Shown here in pieces: positions 56,388 to 64,000 of a stretch of 64,000 bases of DNA (positions are counted from its first letter, which is position 1; each line of letters starts with the position of its first letter). The position numbers and the translations under genes are program-made. Below the pieces are notes generated by a model. The model was given only the letters and a program-made list of their open reading frames with translations, ran no database searches and had not been told where the DNA came from. This DNA is from Streptomyces sp. CB01373 (GTDB taxonomy: Bacteria; Actinomycetota; Actinomycetes; Streptomycetales; Streptomycetaceae): positions 276,662 to 340,661 of the forward strand of contig NZ_NNBK01000004.1 of the NCBI RefSeq assembly GCF_002803075.1. Direction: 5' to 3'.

Positions 56388-57545
56388 GTGACCGTGTCCT
56401 TGCCGAGAACAGCCCTCCTGGGCGGCTCCCTCGCCGTCGTCGCCGCGCTGGCCCTGAGCGCCTGTGGCGCCGCCCCCGACAAGGCGTCGGCCACCGCCGA
56501 CGGCAAGAGCGCCGCCACCGCCACCTCCGCCGCCGACCTCGGCGGGATGGACGCGCTGGTCGCGGCGGCCAAGAAGGAGGGCAAGCTGCACGCCATCGCG
56601 CTGCCCCGCGACTGGGCCAACTACGGCGCCCTGATCGACGGCTTCGAGAAGAAGTACGGCATCAAGATCGACGTCGAGAACCCGGACGGCTCCAGCCAGG
56701 ACGAGATCAACGCCGTCACCTCCCGCAAGGGCCAGGACCGCGCCCCGGACGTGCTGGACCTCGGCAGCTCCTTCGCGCTCAGCGCCGCCGCGCAGGGCCT
56801 GCTCGCCCCGTACAAGGTGGTCGCGTTCGACGACATCCCGGCCGGTCAGAAGGACCCGCAGGCCCGCTGGTACAACGACTACGGCGGCTATGTCTCCATC
56901 GGCTGCGACGCCAAGCGGGTCAAGGAGTGCCCGACCACCTTCGAGGACCTGCTCAAGCCGGAGTACAAGGGTCAGGTCGCCCTCAACGGCAACCCGACCA
57001 AGGCCGGCGCGGCCTTCGGCGGCGTCTACGCGGCCGCCCTCGCCGCCGGCGGCTCCTTCGACGACATCCAGCCCGGCATCGACTTCTTCGGCAAGCTGAG
57101 GAAGAACGGCAACTTCACCCCCGTCGAGTCCACCCCCGCCACCGTCGAGCAGGGCGAGACGCCGATCAGCATCGACTGGGACTACCTCAACGCCGGGTAC
57201 GCCGACGAGTTCAAGTCCAAGGGCGTGGACTGGAAGGTGGCCATCCCCACCGACGGCCGGTACGCCCAGTTCTACTCCCAGGCCGTCAACAAGGACGCCC
57301 CGCACCCGGCCGCCGCGCGGCTGTGGCAGGAGTACCTCTACAGCGCCGAGGGCCAGAACCTGTGGCTCAAGGGCTACGCCCGCCCGGCCCTGATGCCCGC
57401 CATGGAGAAGGCCGGCACCCTCGACCGGGCCGCCGCAGCCAAGCTGCCGGAGGTCGACGGCACGCCCACCTTCCCGTCGGAGGCCCAGCAGGGCAAGGCC
57501 AAGGACGTCCTCGCGCAGGGCTGGGGCAAGGCCGTCTCCGGATGA
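56388..57545 (+). CDS. ABC importer substrate-binding lipoprotein (PotD/AfuA/thiamine-type)
   Basis: 385 residues from GTG 56388 (GTG 56394 possible; GGAGA upstream). The signal peptide ends in the lipobox ALSAC, so it is a lipid-anchored binding protein. The mature part has DLGGMDALVAAAKKEGKLHAIALPRDWANYGALIDGFEKKYGI and DVLDLGSSFALSAAAQGLL, typical of the type 2 group that includes 2-aminoethylphosphonate, iron, thiamine, polyamine and hexose-phosphate binders. The ligand is not evident from motifs. Its stop overlaps the first permease by four bases (ATGA). Confidence 0.88.
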   Translation: MTVSLPRTALLGGSLAVVAALALSACGAAPDKASATADGKSAATATSAADLGGMDALVAAAKKEGKLHAIALPRDWANYGALIDGFEKKYGIKIDVENPDGSSQDEINAVTSRKGQDRAPDVLDLGSSFALSAAAQGLLAPYKVVAFDDIPAGQKDPQARWYNDYGGYVSIGCDAKRVKECPTTFEDLLKPEYKGQVALNGNPTKAGAAFGGVYAAALAAGGSFDDIQPGIDFFGKLRKNGNFTPVESTPATVEQGETPISIDWDYLNAGYADEFKSKGVDWKVAIPTDGRYAQFYSQAVNKDAPHPAAARLWQEYLYSAEGQNLWLKGYARPALMPAMEKAGTLDRAAAAKLPEVDGTPTFPSEAQQGKAKDVLAQGWGKAVSG

Positions 57546-58438
57546 CCACCGCCCTCACGCGGGCGGGCGTGGCGCCCGCCGCTTCGGTGAAGCGGCGGCG
57601 CCGCGCCCCGGGATGGCTCGCCGTCGTCCCTCTGCTCGTCTTCACCTCGCTCGCCTTCGGGCTGCCCGCCCTGGCGATGCTGAACGGCGCGTTCACCGTC
57701 CAGGACCCGGCGACGGGCGCCGAGTCCCACACCACGGCCAACCTGACGACCTCCCTGGACGGCGCCTACCTGACCGCCCTGCTCGGCAGCGTCAAGCTGT
57801 CCGCCGTGGCCGCCGGGCTCGCGGCCCTGCTCGGGCTGCCGCTCGCGCAGGCGGTCGTGACCTCCCGCTCCCGCGTGCTGCGCGAGTCCGTGCTCACCGC
57901 ATCCGGAGTGCTCGCCAACTTCGGCGGCGTCCCGCTGGCGTTCGCCTTCGTCGCCACCCTCGGCAACGCCGGTGTGCTGACCCGGCACCTCGGCCTGACC
58001 GAGAAGGGCTGGGACCTGTACAGCTTCTGGGGCCTGGTGATCGTCTACCTGTACTTCCTGATCCCGCTGATGGTGCTCACCATCACCCCCGCGCTGGACG
58101 GCCTGCGCTCCCAGTGGCGGGAGGCGGCGCAGAACAGCGGTGCCACGGCCGTGCAGTACTGGCGGCACGTCGCCCTGCCCGTCCTCGCGCCGTCGCTGCT
58201 CGGCGGGCTGGTCCTGCTCTTCGGCAGCGCCTTCGCCGCCTACGCCACGGCCGCCGCCATGGTCGGCAGCTCGGTGCCGCTGGTCACCCTGCAGATCGCC
58301 GACGCCCTCTCCGGCAACGTGCTGGTCGGCCAGGAGCACGTGGCCCTCGCCCTCAGCCTCGACATGGTCCTGGTGGCGGGCCTGGTCATGGCCGTGTACC
58401 TGCCCCTGCAACGCCGGAGCGCCCGATGGCTCGCCTGA
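57542..58438 (+). CDS. ABC importer permease 1
   Basis: 298 residues from ATG 57542. About six membrane segments with the EAA-loop motif EAAQNSGATAVQYWRHVALPVLAPSLLGGLV near residues 196-226. N-terminus is basic (KRRRRAP). Partner of the downstream permease; both overlap (13 bases). Typical of importers of the Fe/thiamine/2-AEP/sugar phosphate type where two different permeases form the channel. Confidence 0.92.
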   Translation: MTTALTRAGVAPAASVKRRRRAPGWLAVVPLLVFTSLAFGLPALAMLNGAFTVQDPATGAESHTTANLTTSLDGAYLTALLGSVKLSAVAAGLAALLGLPLAQAVVTSRSRVLRESVLTASGVLANFGGVPLAFAFVATLGNAGVLTRHLGLTEKGWDLYSFWGLVIVYLYFLIPLMVLTITPALDGLRSQWREAAQNSGATAVQYWRHVALPVLAPSLLGGLVLLFGSAFAAYATAAAMVGSSVPLVTLQIADALSGNVLVGQEHVALALSLDMVLVAGLVMAVYLPLQRRSARWLA

Positions 58439-59241
58439 ACCCGTGGCGGTGGGCCGTCCTCGGTCTCGCCGCGCTGTACTTCCTGATCCCGCTGGCCGCG
58501 TCCGTGGTGTTCACGGTCGACGTGCCGGGCCGGGGCGTCACCTTCGACGCCTACACGCGGATCGTCTCCACGGAGGGCTTCGTCTCCAGCCTGCTGCTGT
58601 CGCTGGAGCTGGCCGCCGCCACCATCGCCGTCGTGCTGCTGCTGATGGTCCCCGCCATGGTCGCGCTCCGGCTCGGCGCGCCCCGGCTACGGCCCGTCGT
58701 CGAAGTGGTGTGTCTGCTGCCGCTGGTCGTGCCGCCGATCGCGTACGTCGCGGGGATCGCGACCGTGCTGAAGTGGGGACCCGAGTACCTGTCACGCACC
58801 CCGCTGTTCCAGACGTTCGTGGCCCTGCAGGACCCGGACTTCCCCGTCGTGCTGGTCCTCGCCTACGTCGTACTGGCGCTGCCCTTCGTGTACCGGGCCC
58901 TGGACGCCGGGCTCCGCGCGATCGACGTGCGGACCCTTGTCGAGGCCGCCCGCAGCTGCGGGGCCTCCTGGCCGCAGGCACTGATCCGGTCCGTGCTGCC
59001 CAATCTGCGCGGGGCGCTGCTGAACGCCGCCTTCCTCACCCTGGCGCTGGTCCTCGGCGAGTTCACCGTGGCCCAGCTGCTGGGCTTCCGGCCCTTCGCC
59101 GTGTGGATCTTCAGCATCGGCGGCTCGCAGGCCCAGATGTCCGTCGCCGTCTCCGTGCTCAGTCTCCTTGTGACCTGGGCACTGCTTCTCGCGCTCGCCG
59201 GTGCCGGCGGACGCACCCGAACCGCTTCGTCCCGGGGATGA
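58426..59241 (+). CDS. ABC importer permease 2
   Basis: 271 residues from ATG 58426 (MARLNPWRWAVLGLAALYFLIPLAASVVF), 13 bases inside permease 1. About six membrane segments. The EAA motif is VEAARSCGASWPQALIRSVLPNLRGALLNAAFLTLALVLGEFTVAQLLG. Followed three bases later by the ATPase gene. Confidence 0.92.
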   Translation: MARLNPWRWAVLGLAALYFLIPLAASVVFTVDVPGRGVTFDAYTRIVSTEGFVSSLLLSLELAAATIAVVLLLMVPAMVALRLGAPRLRPVVEVVCLLPLVVPPIAYVAGIATVLKWGPEYLSRTPLFQTFVALQDPDFPVVLVLAYVVLALPFVYRALDAGLRAIDVRTLVEAARSCGASWPQALIRSVLPNLRGALLNAAFLTLALVLGEFTVAQLLGFRPFAVWIFSIGGSQAQMSVAVSVLSLLVTWALLLALAGAGGRTRTASSRG

Positions 59242-59244
59242 ACC

Positions 59245-60327
59245 ATGACCGCCACCACTCTTGAGACGACCACCACGACGCAGGCCGCCACCGTCGAATT
59301 CCGCGGACTGCGCCGGGAGTTCGGCGCCACCGTCGCCCTCGGCGGACTCGACCTGACCGTGCGGCCGGGGGAGTTCCTGGCTTTGCTCGGGCCCTCCGGC
59401 TGCGGCAAGACCACCGCGCTGCGCATGCTCGCCGGGTTCGAACACCCCGACTCCGGTGAGGTGCTGGTGGACGGCGTCGACGTCACCCGCGTCCCGGCCC
59501 ATCGCCGCGACGCCGGGATGGTCTTCCAGTCGTACAGTCTCTTCCCGCACCTGAGCGCCCGCGACAACGTCGCATTCGGACTGCGGATGCGCAAGGTGCG
59601 TACGGCCGAACGCCGTTCCCGTGCCGCGGAGTTGCTGGAGCTGGTCGGCCTCGCCGACAAGGGCGACCGATTCCCGCACCAGCTCTCCGGCGGTCAGCAG
59701 CAGCGGATCGCGCTGGCCCGCGCGCTCGCGCTGCGCCCCCGGGTCCTGCTCCTCGACGAGCCGCTGTCGGCCCTCGACGCGAAGGTCCGGCTGACCCTGC
59801 GCGAGGAGATCCGCAGGCTCCAGCAGGAGCTCCGCATCACCACCCTGTTCGTGACGCACGACCAGGAGGAGGCCCTGTCGATCGCCGACCGGGTCGCCGT
59901 GATGCGCGCCGGGCGGCTCGAACAGTGCGCACCTCCGGGCGAGTTGTACAACCGCCCCGCGACCGCTTTCGTCGCCGAGTTCGTCGGCACGATGAGCCGG
60001 ATCCCGGGCCGGCTGTCCGACGGCGGCGTCGAGGTGCTCGGGCAGCGGCTGCCGGTCGACGGTGCGGCGCCCGCGGCGAGCGAGGTGGACGTGCTCGTGC
60101 GGCCCGAGGCCGTCCAGGTGCGGGCGGCCGAGGACGGCGGCGCGCGGGTGGCCGCCACCGCTTTCCTCGGTGCGACCGTCCGGATCACCGTCCGGCTGGC
60201 GGACGCCACCGAGGTGAAGGCCGACCTGCCCGCGCACGAGGCCGCCGGGCTCGCGGCAGGCACCGCCGTGAGCGTGTCGCTGCCCGAGCGGCCCGTCCTC
60301 GTGGCGGAGCGCCCGCGGGAGTCGTGA
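59245..60327 (+). CDS. ABC importer ATP-binding protein
   Basis: 360 residues from ATG 59245. Walker A LLGPSGCGKTTALRML, Q-loop MVFQSYSLFPHLSARDNVAFGL, signature LSGGQQQRIALARALALRPRVLLLDEPLSALD and H-loop LFVTHDQEEALSIAD. A C-terminal TOBE-like regulatory domain (about 270-350) is present. It belongs to the PotA/FbpC-type group that energises the two permeases. Between it and the next gene are 53 bases with short direct repeats (GTGAAG, AAGAACC). Confidence 0.94.
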   Translation: MTATTLETTTTTQAATVEFRGLRREFGATVALGGLDLTVRPGEFLALLGPSGCGKTTALRMLAGFEHPDSGEVLVDGVDVTRVPAHRRDAGMVFQSYSLFPHLSARDNVAFGLRMRKVRTAERRSRAAELLELVGLADKGDRFPHQLSGGQQQRIALARALALRPRVLLLDEPLSALDAKVRLTLREEIRRLQQELRITTLFVTHDQEEALSIADRVAVMRAGRLEQCAPPGELYNRPATAFVAEFVGTMSRIPGRLSDGGVEVLGQRLPVDGAAPAASEVDVLVRPEAVQVRAAEDGGARVAATAFLGATVRITVRLADATEVKADLPAHEAAGLAAGTAVSVSLPERPVLVAERPRES

Positions 60328-60380
60328 AGCACCAGCCGTGAGACAGCCAGTCGTGAAGAACCGGTCCTGAAGAACCCGCT

Positions 60381-61880
60381 GTGAAAGAGAACCACGTGCC
60401 CCCCTGCCCCCGGCTTCCCCTCCAGGCCGTCCTGTTCGACATGGACGGCACGCTCGTCGACACCGAGCGGCTGTGGTGGGAGGCGGTGGAACACGTCGCG
60501 GGCAGACCCCTGACCGAGGCGGACCAGCCAGAGGTGCTCGGCCGCCCCGTCGAGCACACGGCGGGCTGGCTGGCCGCGGCCTGCGGCGCACCGGCCGCGG
60601 ACGTGGCCCGTGAACTGCACCGGGAGTTCACCGACCGCGTCCGCACCGGCACCGTGCCCCGCCCCGGCGCCCTCGACCTGCTCGACGCCCTCGCCCGGGA
60701 GGGCGTACCCACCGCCCTGGTGACCGCGTCGCCCCGCACCGTCGCCGACATCGTGCTCGGCGTCCTCGGTCCCGGGCGTCTGACGGTGTCCGTCACCTCC
60801 GACGACACCGACCGCACCAAGCCCGCCCCCGACCCCTACCTCGCCGCCTGCCGCGCTCTGGGTGTCGACCCCGCCGCCTGCGTGGCCGTCGAGGACACGC
60901 AGACCGGCGTCAGCTCCGCCGAGGCGGCCGGGTGCGCGGTGCTCGCCGTGCCGTCGCTCGCCCCCATCGACGCGGCACCCGGACGCAGGCTGCGCGAGAG
61001 CCTGACCGGGGTCACCCCCGAGGAGCTGTCCGCCATGGTGAGCGGCGAACTGCGGGTGATGAGCTGGAACCTCTGGCTCGGCGGGAGCAAGGTCGACGAC
61101 CACCGGGCCAAGCAGCTCGAGGCGATCCTGGAGTGCGGCGCTGACGTCGTGGGCCTGCAGGAGACCGGGGGCACCGCGGCCCAGGAACTCGCCGGGGAAC
61201 TCGGCTGGTACCACCACCGGGCCGGCGAGAACCTCGGCGTCATCAGCCGCCATCCGATCACCGCGCACCTCGGCGACCCGGACGTCGGGTTCTACGGCGC
61301 CGCCGGGGTCCGTATCGCGCTCGCGCCGGGCCGCGAGGTCGACGTCTGGACGGCCCACCTGCACTACACGCCCTACGGCCCGTACGAGTCGGCCTTCGAC
61401 GGGCTCGCGGCGGACCTGCTGATCGCCCACGAGGAGGTGCGGCTGACGCAGATGCGCGACGCCCTGCGCCGGATCGCCGAGGAGGGCGACCCGGCCGTAC
61501 CGGTCGTCCTGGTCGGTGACTTCAACTGCCCCTCCCACCTGGATCGGCCGGACGTCGCCTGGCCGGTGACGAAGGCGGCCGAGGAGGCGGGGCTGCGCGA
61601 CTCCTACCGCGAGGCCCGTCCGGACCCGGCCGCCGACCCGGGGCACACCTGGTCACCGATCCACCCGGTGCACGAGGACGGCAGCGGGCGGCCCGAGCCG
61701 CAGGACCGCATCGACTACGTGCTGCACCGAGGACTGCGGGTGCTCGACTCCCGGACGTACGTCAGGGGCACCCCGAGGCCCTGGCCGGACGTGGCCGGCA
61801 ACGACTGGCCCTCGGACCACGCGGCGGTCGTGACCGCCTTCGGCGTCCCAGCGGGCCACCGAGGCCGGCGCGGCGCGTAG
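60381..61880 (+). CDS. HAD phosphatase fused to endonuclease/exonuclease/phosphatase (EEP) domain
   Basis: 499 residues from GTG 60381 (GTG 60396 is possible). Residues 1 to about 218 are a HAD-IA phosphatase: LFDMDGTLVDTERLWWEAV, VTASPRTVADI, TKPAPDPYLAACRALGVDPAACVAVEDTQTGV. Residues about 223-490 are an EEP phosphodiesterase: LRVMSWNLWLGGSKVDDHRAKQ, GADVVGLQETGG, VVLVGDFNCPSHLDRP, GNDWPSDHAAVVTAF. All catalytic residues of both are visible and the frame is continuous, so this is a real fusion. A two-step dephosphorylation of a phosphodiester imported by the upstream ABC system is a plausible role (inference). Confidence 0.88.
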   Translation: MKENHVPPCPRLPLQAVLFDMDGTLVDTERLWWEAVEHVAGRPLTEADQPEVLGRPVEHTAGWLAAACGAPAADVARELHREFTDRVRTGTVPRPGALDLLDALAREGVPTALVTASPRTVADIVLGVLGPGRLTVSVTSDDTDRTKPAPDPYLAACRALGVDPAACVAVEDTQTGVSSAEAAGCAVLAVPSLAPIDAAPGRRLRESLTGVTPEELSAMVSGELRVMSWNLWLGGSKVDDHRAKQLEAILECGADVVGLQETGGTAAQELAGELGWYHHRAGENLGVISRHPITAHLGDPDVGFYGAAGVRIALAPGREVDVWTAHLHYTPYGPYESAFDGLAADLLIAHEEVRLTQMRDALRRIAEEGDPAVPVVLVGDFNCPSHLDRPDVAWPVTKAAEEAGLRDSYREARPDPAADPGHTWSPIHPVHEDGSGRPEPQDRIDYVLHRGLRVLDSRTYVRGTPRPWPDVAGNDWPSDHAAVVTAFGVPAGHRGRRGA

Positions 61881-61966
61881 CGAGCGCCCGGGCGGTCGGC
61901 CCGGAGCCGCCGCGGGAGGCCGCGGGGCGGCTGCGGGACCCGTGCTGCGGCCTCGTCCCGCGGGGG

Positions 61967-62026
61967 CGCAACGAATCGCCGTTCATCCTGGTTGTACGCA
62001 ACGATTCGCTCACCGGCGCGCAACGG
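61967..62026 (+). promoter_or_regulatory. Direct repeats upstream of davA
   Basis: CGCAACGAATCG at 61967-61978 and CGCAACGATTCG at 61997-62008 are 30 bases apart, and CGCAACGG at 62019-62026 is a third partial copy. The last lies just upstream of the candidate -35. About three helical turns separate the first two, as expected for an activator or Lrp-like regulator binding one DNA face. Confidence 0.6.
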
Positions 62027-62033
62027 CTCCGGC

Positions 62034-62063
62034 TTGTCCGCCGGAGACGGGCGAACATACGGT
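62034..62063 (+). promoter_or_regulatory. Candidate davA promoter
   Basis: TTGTCC (62034-62039) and TACGGT (62058-62063) with an 18-base spacer fit a HrdB-like promoter, 40 bases before the davA start. Confidence 0.55.
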
Positions 62064-62103
62064 CTAACCGACCCCCGATGCCCCGTCCCGCTGAGGAACA
62101 TCC

Positions 62104-62892
62104 ATGCGCACCGCCCTGCTCCAGAGCTCCGGCCGTCCCGGTTCCGTCGGCGAGAACCTCAAGGTCCTCGACGCCGCCGCCGGCCGGGCCGCCGCCGCCG
62201 GGGCCGGGCTGCTGGCGACGTCGGAGCTGTTCCTGACCGGATACGCGATCGGCGACGACATCGGCCGGCTCGCCGAGGCCGCCGACGGCGACTGGGCGGA
62301 CGCGGTCGCCGAACTGGCCTGCCGGCACGGACTGGCCGTCGCCTACGGCTACCCGGAGCGGGACGGCGAGACGGTCCACAACTCCGTCCAGCTGATCTCC
62401 GCCGACGGCACCCGCCTCGCCAACTACCGCAAGACGCACCTGTTCGGCGACTTCGAGCACGCCCAGTTCACTCCGGGCGAGCAGCCGGTCGTCCAGGCCG
62501 AGCTGAACGGACTGACCGTCGGCCTGATCATCTGCTACGACGTGGAGTTCCCGGAGAACGTACGCGCCCACGCCCTGGCCGGCACCGACCTCCTCGTCGT
62601 CCCGACGGCGCTGATGCACCCGTTCCAGTTCGTCGCCGAATCCCTGGTCCCGGTGCGCGCCTTCGAGAACCAGATGTACATCGCCTACGTCAACCGGGCC
62701 GGAACCGAGGGCGAGTTCGAGTTCGTCGGGCTCTCCGCCCTGGCCGGCCCGGACGGGGTGGCCCGCACCCGCGCCGGACGGTCCGAGGAACTGGTCCTCG
62801 CGGACGCCGACCCCGCCTTCCTCGCCGCCTCCCGCGAGACCAACCCGTATCTGGAGGGCCGCCGCACCGGCCTCTACGGGTCCCTCGTCTGA
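62104..62892 (+). CDS. davA: 5-aminovaleramidase (carbon-nitrogen hydrolase)
   Basis: 262 residues from ATG 62104. Hydrolyses 5-aminovaleramide to 5-aminovalerate in lysine catabolism. The nitrilase triad is visible: Glu41 in ATSELFLTGYAIG, Lys110 in NYRKTHLFGDFEH, and Cys144 in GLIICYDVEFPENVR. Its motifs and length match the Pseudomonas putida DavA that I recall (RLAEAADG, YGYPERDG, NSVQLI). The davB gene follows after 50 bases. The specific assignment rests on this pairing; another amide substrate is possible. Confidence 0.88.
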   Translation: MRTALLQSSGRPGSVGENLKVLDAAAGRAAAAGAGLLATSELFLTGYAIGDDIGRLAEAADGDWADAVAELACRHGLAVAYGYPERDGETVHNSVQLISADGTRLANYRKTHLFGDFEHAQFTPGEQPVVQAELNGLTVGLIICYDVEFPENVRAHALAGTDLLVVPTALMHPFQFVAESLVPVRAFENQMYIAYVNRAGTEGEFEFVGLSALAGPDGVARTRAGRSEELVLADADPAFLAASRETNPYLEGRRTGLYGSLV

Positions 62893-62942
62893 ACCACCCG
62901 AACCCCCCACCCCAGTACTTTCGCGCAAGGAGTCCGTACCCC

Positions 62943-64000
62943 ATGACGTCCACGGTGCCCAACGCCGTCGAGCACGCAGACGAGCAGCAGCCGCCGATCA
63001 CCATGTTCGGCCCGGACTTCCCGTACGCGTACGACGACTTCCTCGCCCACCCGGCGGGCCTCGGCCAGGTCCCCGCGACCGAGCACGGCACCGAGGTCGC
63101 GATCATCGGCGGCGGCCTGTCCGGCATCGTCGCCGCCTACGAGCTGATGAAGATGGGCCTCAAGCCCGTCGTCTACGAGGCCGACCGGATCGGCGGCCGG
63201 CTGCGCACCGTCGGCTTCGAGGGCTGCGACGAGTCGCTGACCGCCGAGATGGGCGCCATGCGCTTCCCGCCGTCCTCGACCGCCCTCCAGCACTACATCG
63301 ACCTGGTGGGCCTCGAAACCCGGCCCTTCCCCAACCCGCTGGCCGAGGCGACCCCGTCGACCGTCGTCGACCTCAAGGGCGAGTCGCACTACGCCGAGAC
63401 CATCGACGACCTGCCGCAGGTCTACCGGGACGTGGCGGACGCCTGGAACAGATGCCTGGAGGAGGGCGCCGACTTCTCCGACATGAACCGCGCCCTGCGC
63501 GAGCGCGATGTGCCGCGCATCCGCGAGATCTGGTCCCGGCTGGTCGAGAAGCTCGACAACCAGACCTTCTACGGTTTCCTGTGCGACTCCGAGGCCTTCA
63601 GGTCCTTCCGGCACCGGGAGATCTTCGGCCAGGTAGGCTTCGGCACCGGCGGCTGGGACACCGACTTCCCCAACTCCATCCTGGAGATCCTGCGCGTCGT
63701 CTACACCGAGGCCGACGACCACCACCGCGGCATCGTGGGCGGCTCGCAGCAACTGCCTCTGCGGCTGTGGGAGCGCGAGCCGGAGAAGATCGTGCACTGG
63801 CCCTACGGCACGTCGCTGAAGTCCCTGCACGTGGACGGCGAACCGCGCCCCGCCGTGACCCGGCTGCACCGCACCGCGAACAACCGCATCACGGTGACGG
63901 ACGCGAACGGCGACATCCGCACCTATAAGGCGGCCATCTTCACCGCCCAGTCCTGGATGCTGCTGTCCAAGGTCCAGTGCGACGACGCGCTCTTCCCGAT
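62943..64000 (+). CDS. davB: L-lysine 2-monooxygenase, FAD-dependent (3' end outside window)
   Basis: At least 352 residues, open to the window end; family members have about 560. Converts lysine to 5-aminovaleramide, CO2 and water. FAD-binding VAIIGGGLSGIVAAYELMKMGLKPVVYEADRIGGRLR carries GGGLSG at residues 56-61 and Glu79. The opening PITMFGPDFPYAYDDFLAHPAGLG, AEMGAMRFPPSSTALQHYIDLVGLETRPFPNPL and FGQVGFGTGGWDTDFPNSILEILRVV match Pseudomonas DavB as I remember it, more closely than tryptophan monooxygenases. The start is ATG 62943, preceded by AAGGAG at 62928-62933. It probably forms an operon with davA. Confidence 0.9.
   Translation, partial: MTSTVPNAVEHADEQQPPITMFGPDFPYAYDDFLAHPAGLGQVPATEHGTEVAIIGGGLSGIVAAYELMKMGLKPVVYEADRIGGRLRTVGFEGCDESLTAEMGAMRFPPSSTALQHYIDLVGLETRPFPNPLAEATPSTVVDLKGESHYAETIDDLPQVYRDVADAWNRCLEEGADFSDMNRALRERDVPRIREIWSRLVEKLDNQTFYGFLCDSEAFRSFRHREIFGQVGFGTGGWDTDFPNSILEILRVVYTEADDHHRGIVGGSQQLPLRLWEREPEKIVHWPYGTSLKSLHVDGEPRPAVTRLHRTANNRITVTDANGDIRTYKAAIFTAQSWMLLSKVQCDDALFP

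Overview
The window reads as a piece of Streptomyces core chromosome. G+C is very high, many starts are GTG or TTG, and gene ends overlap tightly. It carries BldD and the actinobacterial integration host factor sIHF, an actinobacterial-type PriA without helicase motifs, and RNase Sa and barstar homologues. The gene order (relA, hisS, rpsD, alaS, aro genes, efp-nusB, bldD, pyr operon, sIHF-gmk-rpoZ, coaBC-metK-priA-fmt-rsmB, rpe) matches what I remember of the S. coelicolor relA-bldD-pyr neighbourhood; I could not check this by alignment.

Layout. 1-8.1 kb: the 3' part of relA/rsh, a DUF349 protein, a membrane-anchored cyclophilin, an MBL-fold hydrolase with hisS, and a two-gene ABC exporter. 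8.2-15.4 kb: a VKOR-family protein, rarA, rpsD behind a 345-base structured leader, two small membrane-linked proteins, alaS and ruvX. 15.5-24.9 kb: mltG with a Gln-rich N-terminus, the shikimate genes aroE, aroC, aroK and aroB, a Pro-rich P-loop protein with an internal 90-bp tandem repeat, a PepQ-like M24 peptidase, efp and nusB. 25.1-36.0 kb: bldD with a candidate auto-operator, then pyrR-pyrB-pyrC-(PH-like membrane protein)-carA-carB-pyrD-pyrF, headed by a PyrR-binding RNA hairpin that can hide the Shine-Dalgarno sequence. 36.1-46.0 kb: sIHF, gmk, rpoZ, coaBC, metK, priA, an orphan HTH protein, fmt and rsmB. 46.1-50.1 kb is the most accessory-looking part: a large HelD-like helicase with an extra C-terminal region, followed by about 0.6 kb with no confident gene. 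50.1-54.8 kb: rpe, a SorC-type regulator, a lipoprotein RNase with its barstar, a GuaB1 protein and an Lrp/AsnC regulator. 54.8-64.0 kb: a palindromic intergenic element, a SRPBCC/DUF2867-like gene, a GntR/HutC regulator divergent from an ABC importer operon that ends in a HAD-EEP phosphatase/phosphodiesterase fusion, and davA-davB (lysine monooxygenase route), with davB cut by the window end.

How the parts work together. The pyr cluster contains all the de novo UMP enzymes except PyrE. The aro cluster supplies the steps from DAHP to chorismate that these four genes cover. The GntR regulator has a matching palindromic operator in front of the importer. DavB and DavA would convert lysine to 5-aminovalerate. 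I saw no rRNA, tRNA, CRISPR array, insertion sequence or phage gene. Most convergent gene pairs are separated by perfect GC-rich hairpins without a U-tract.
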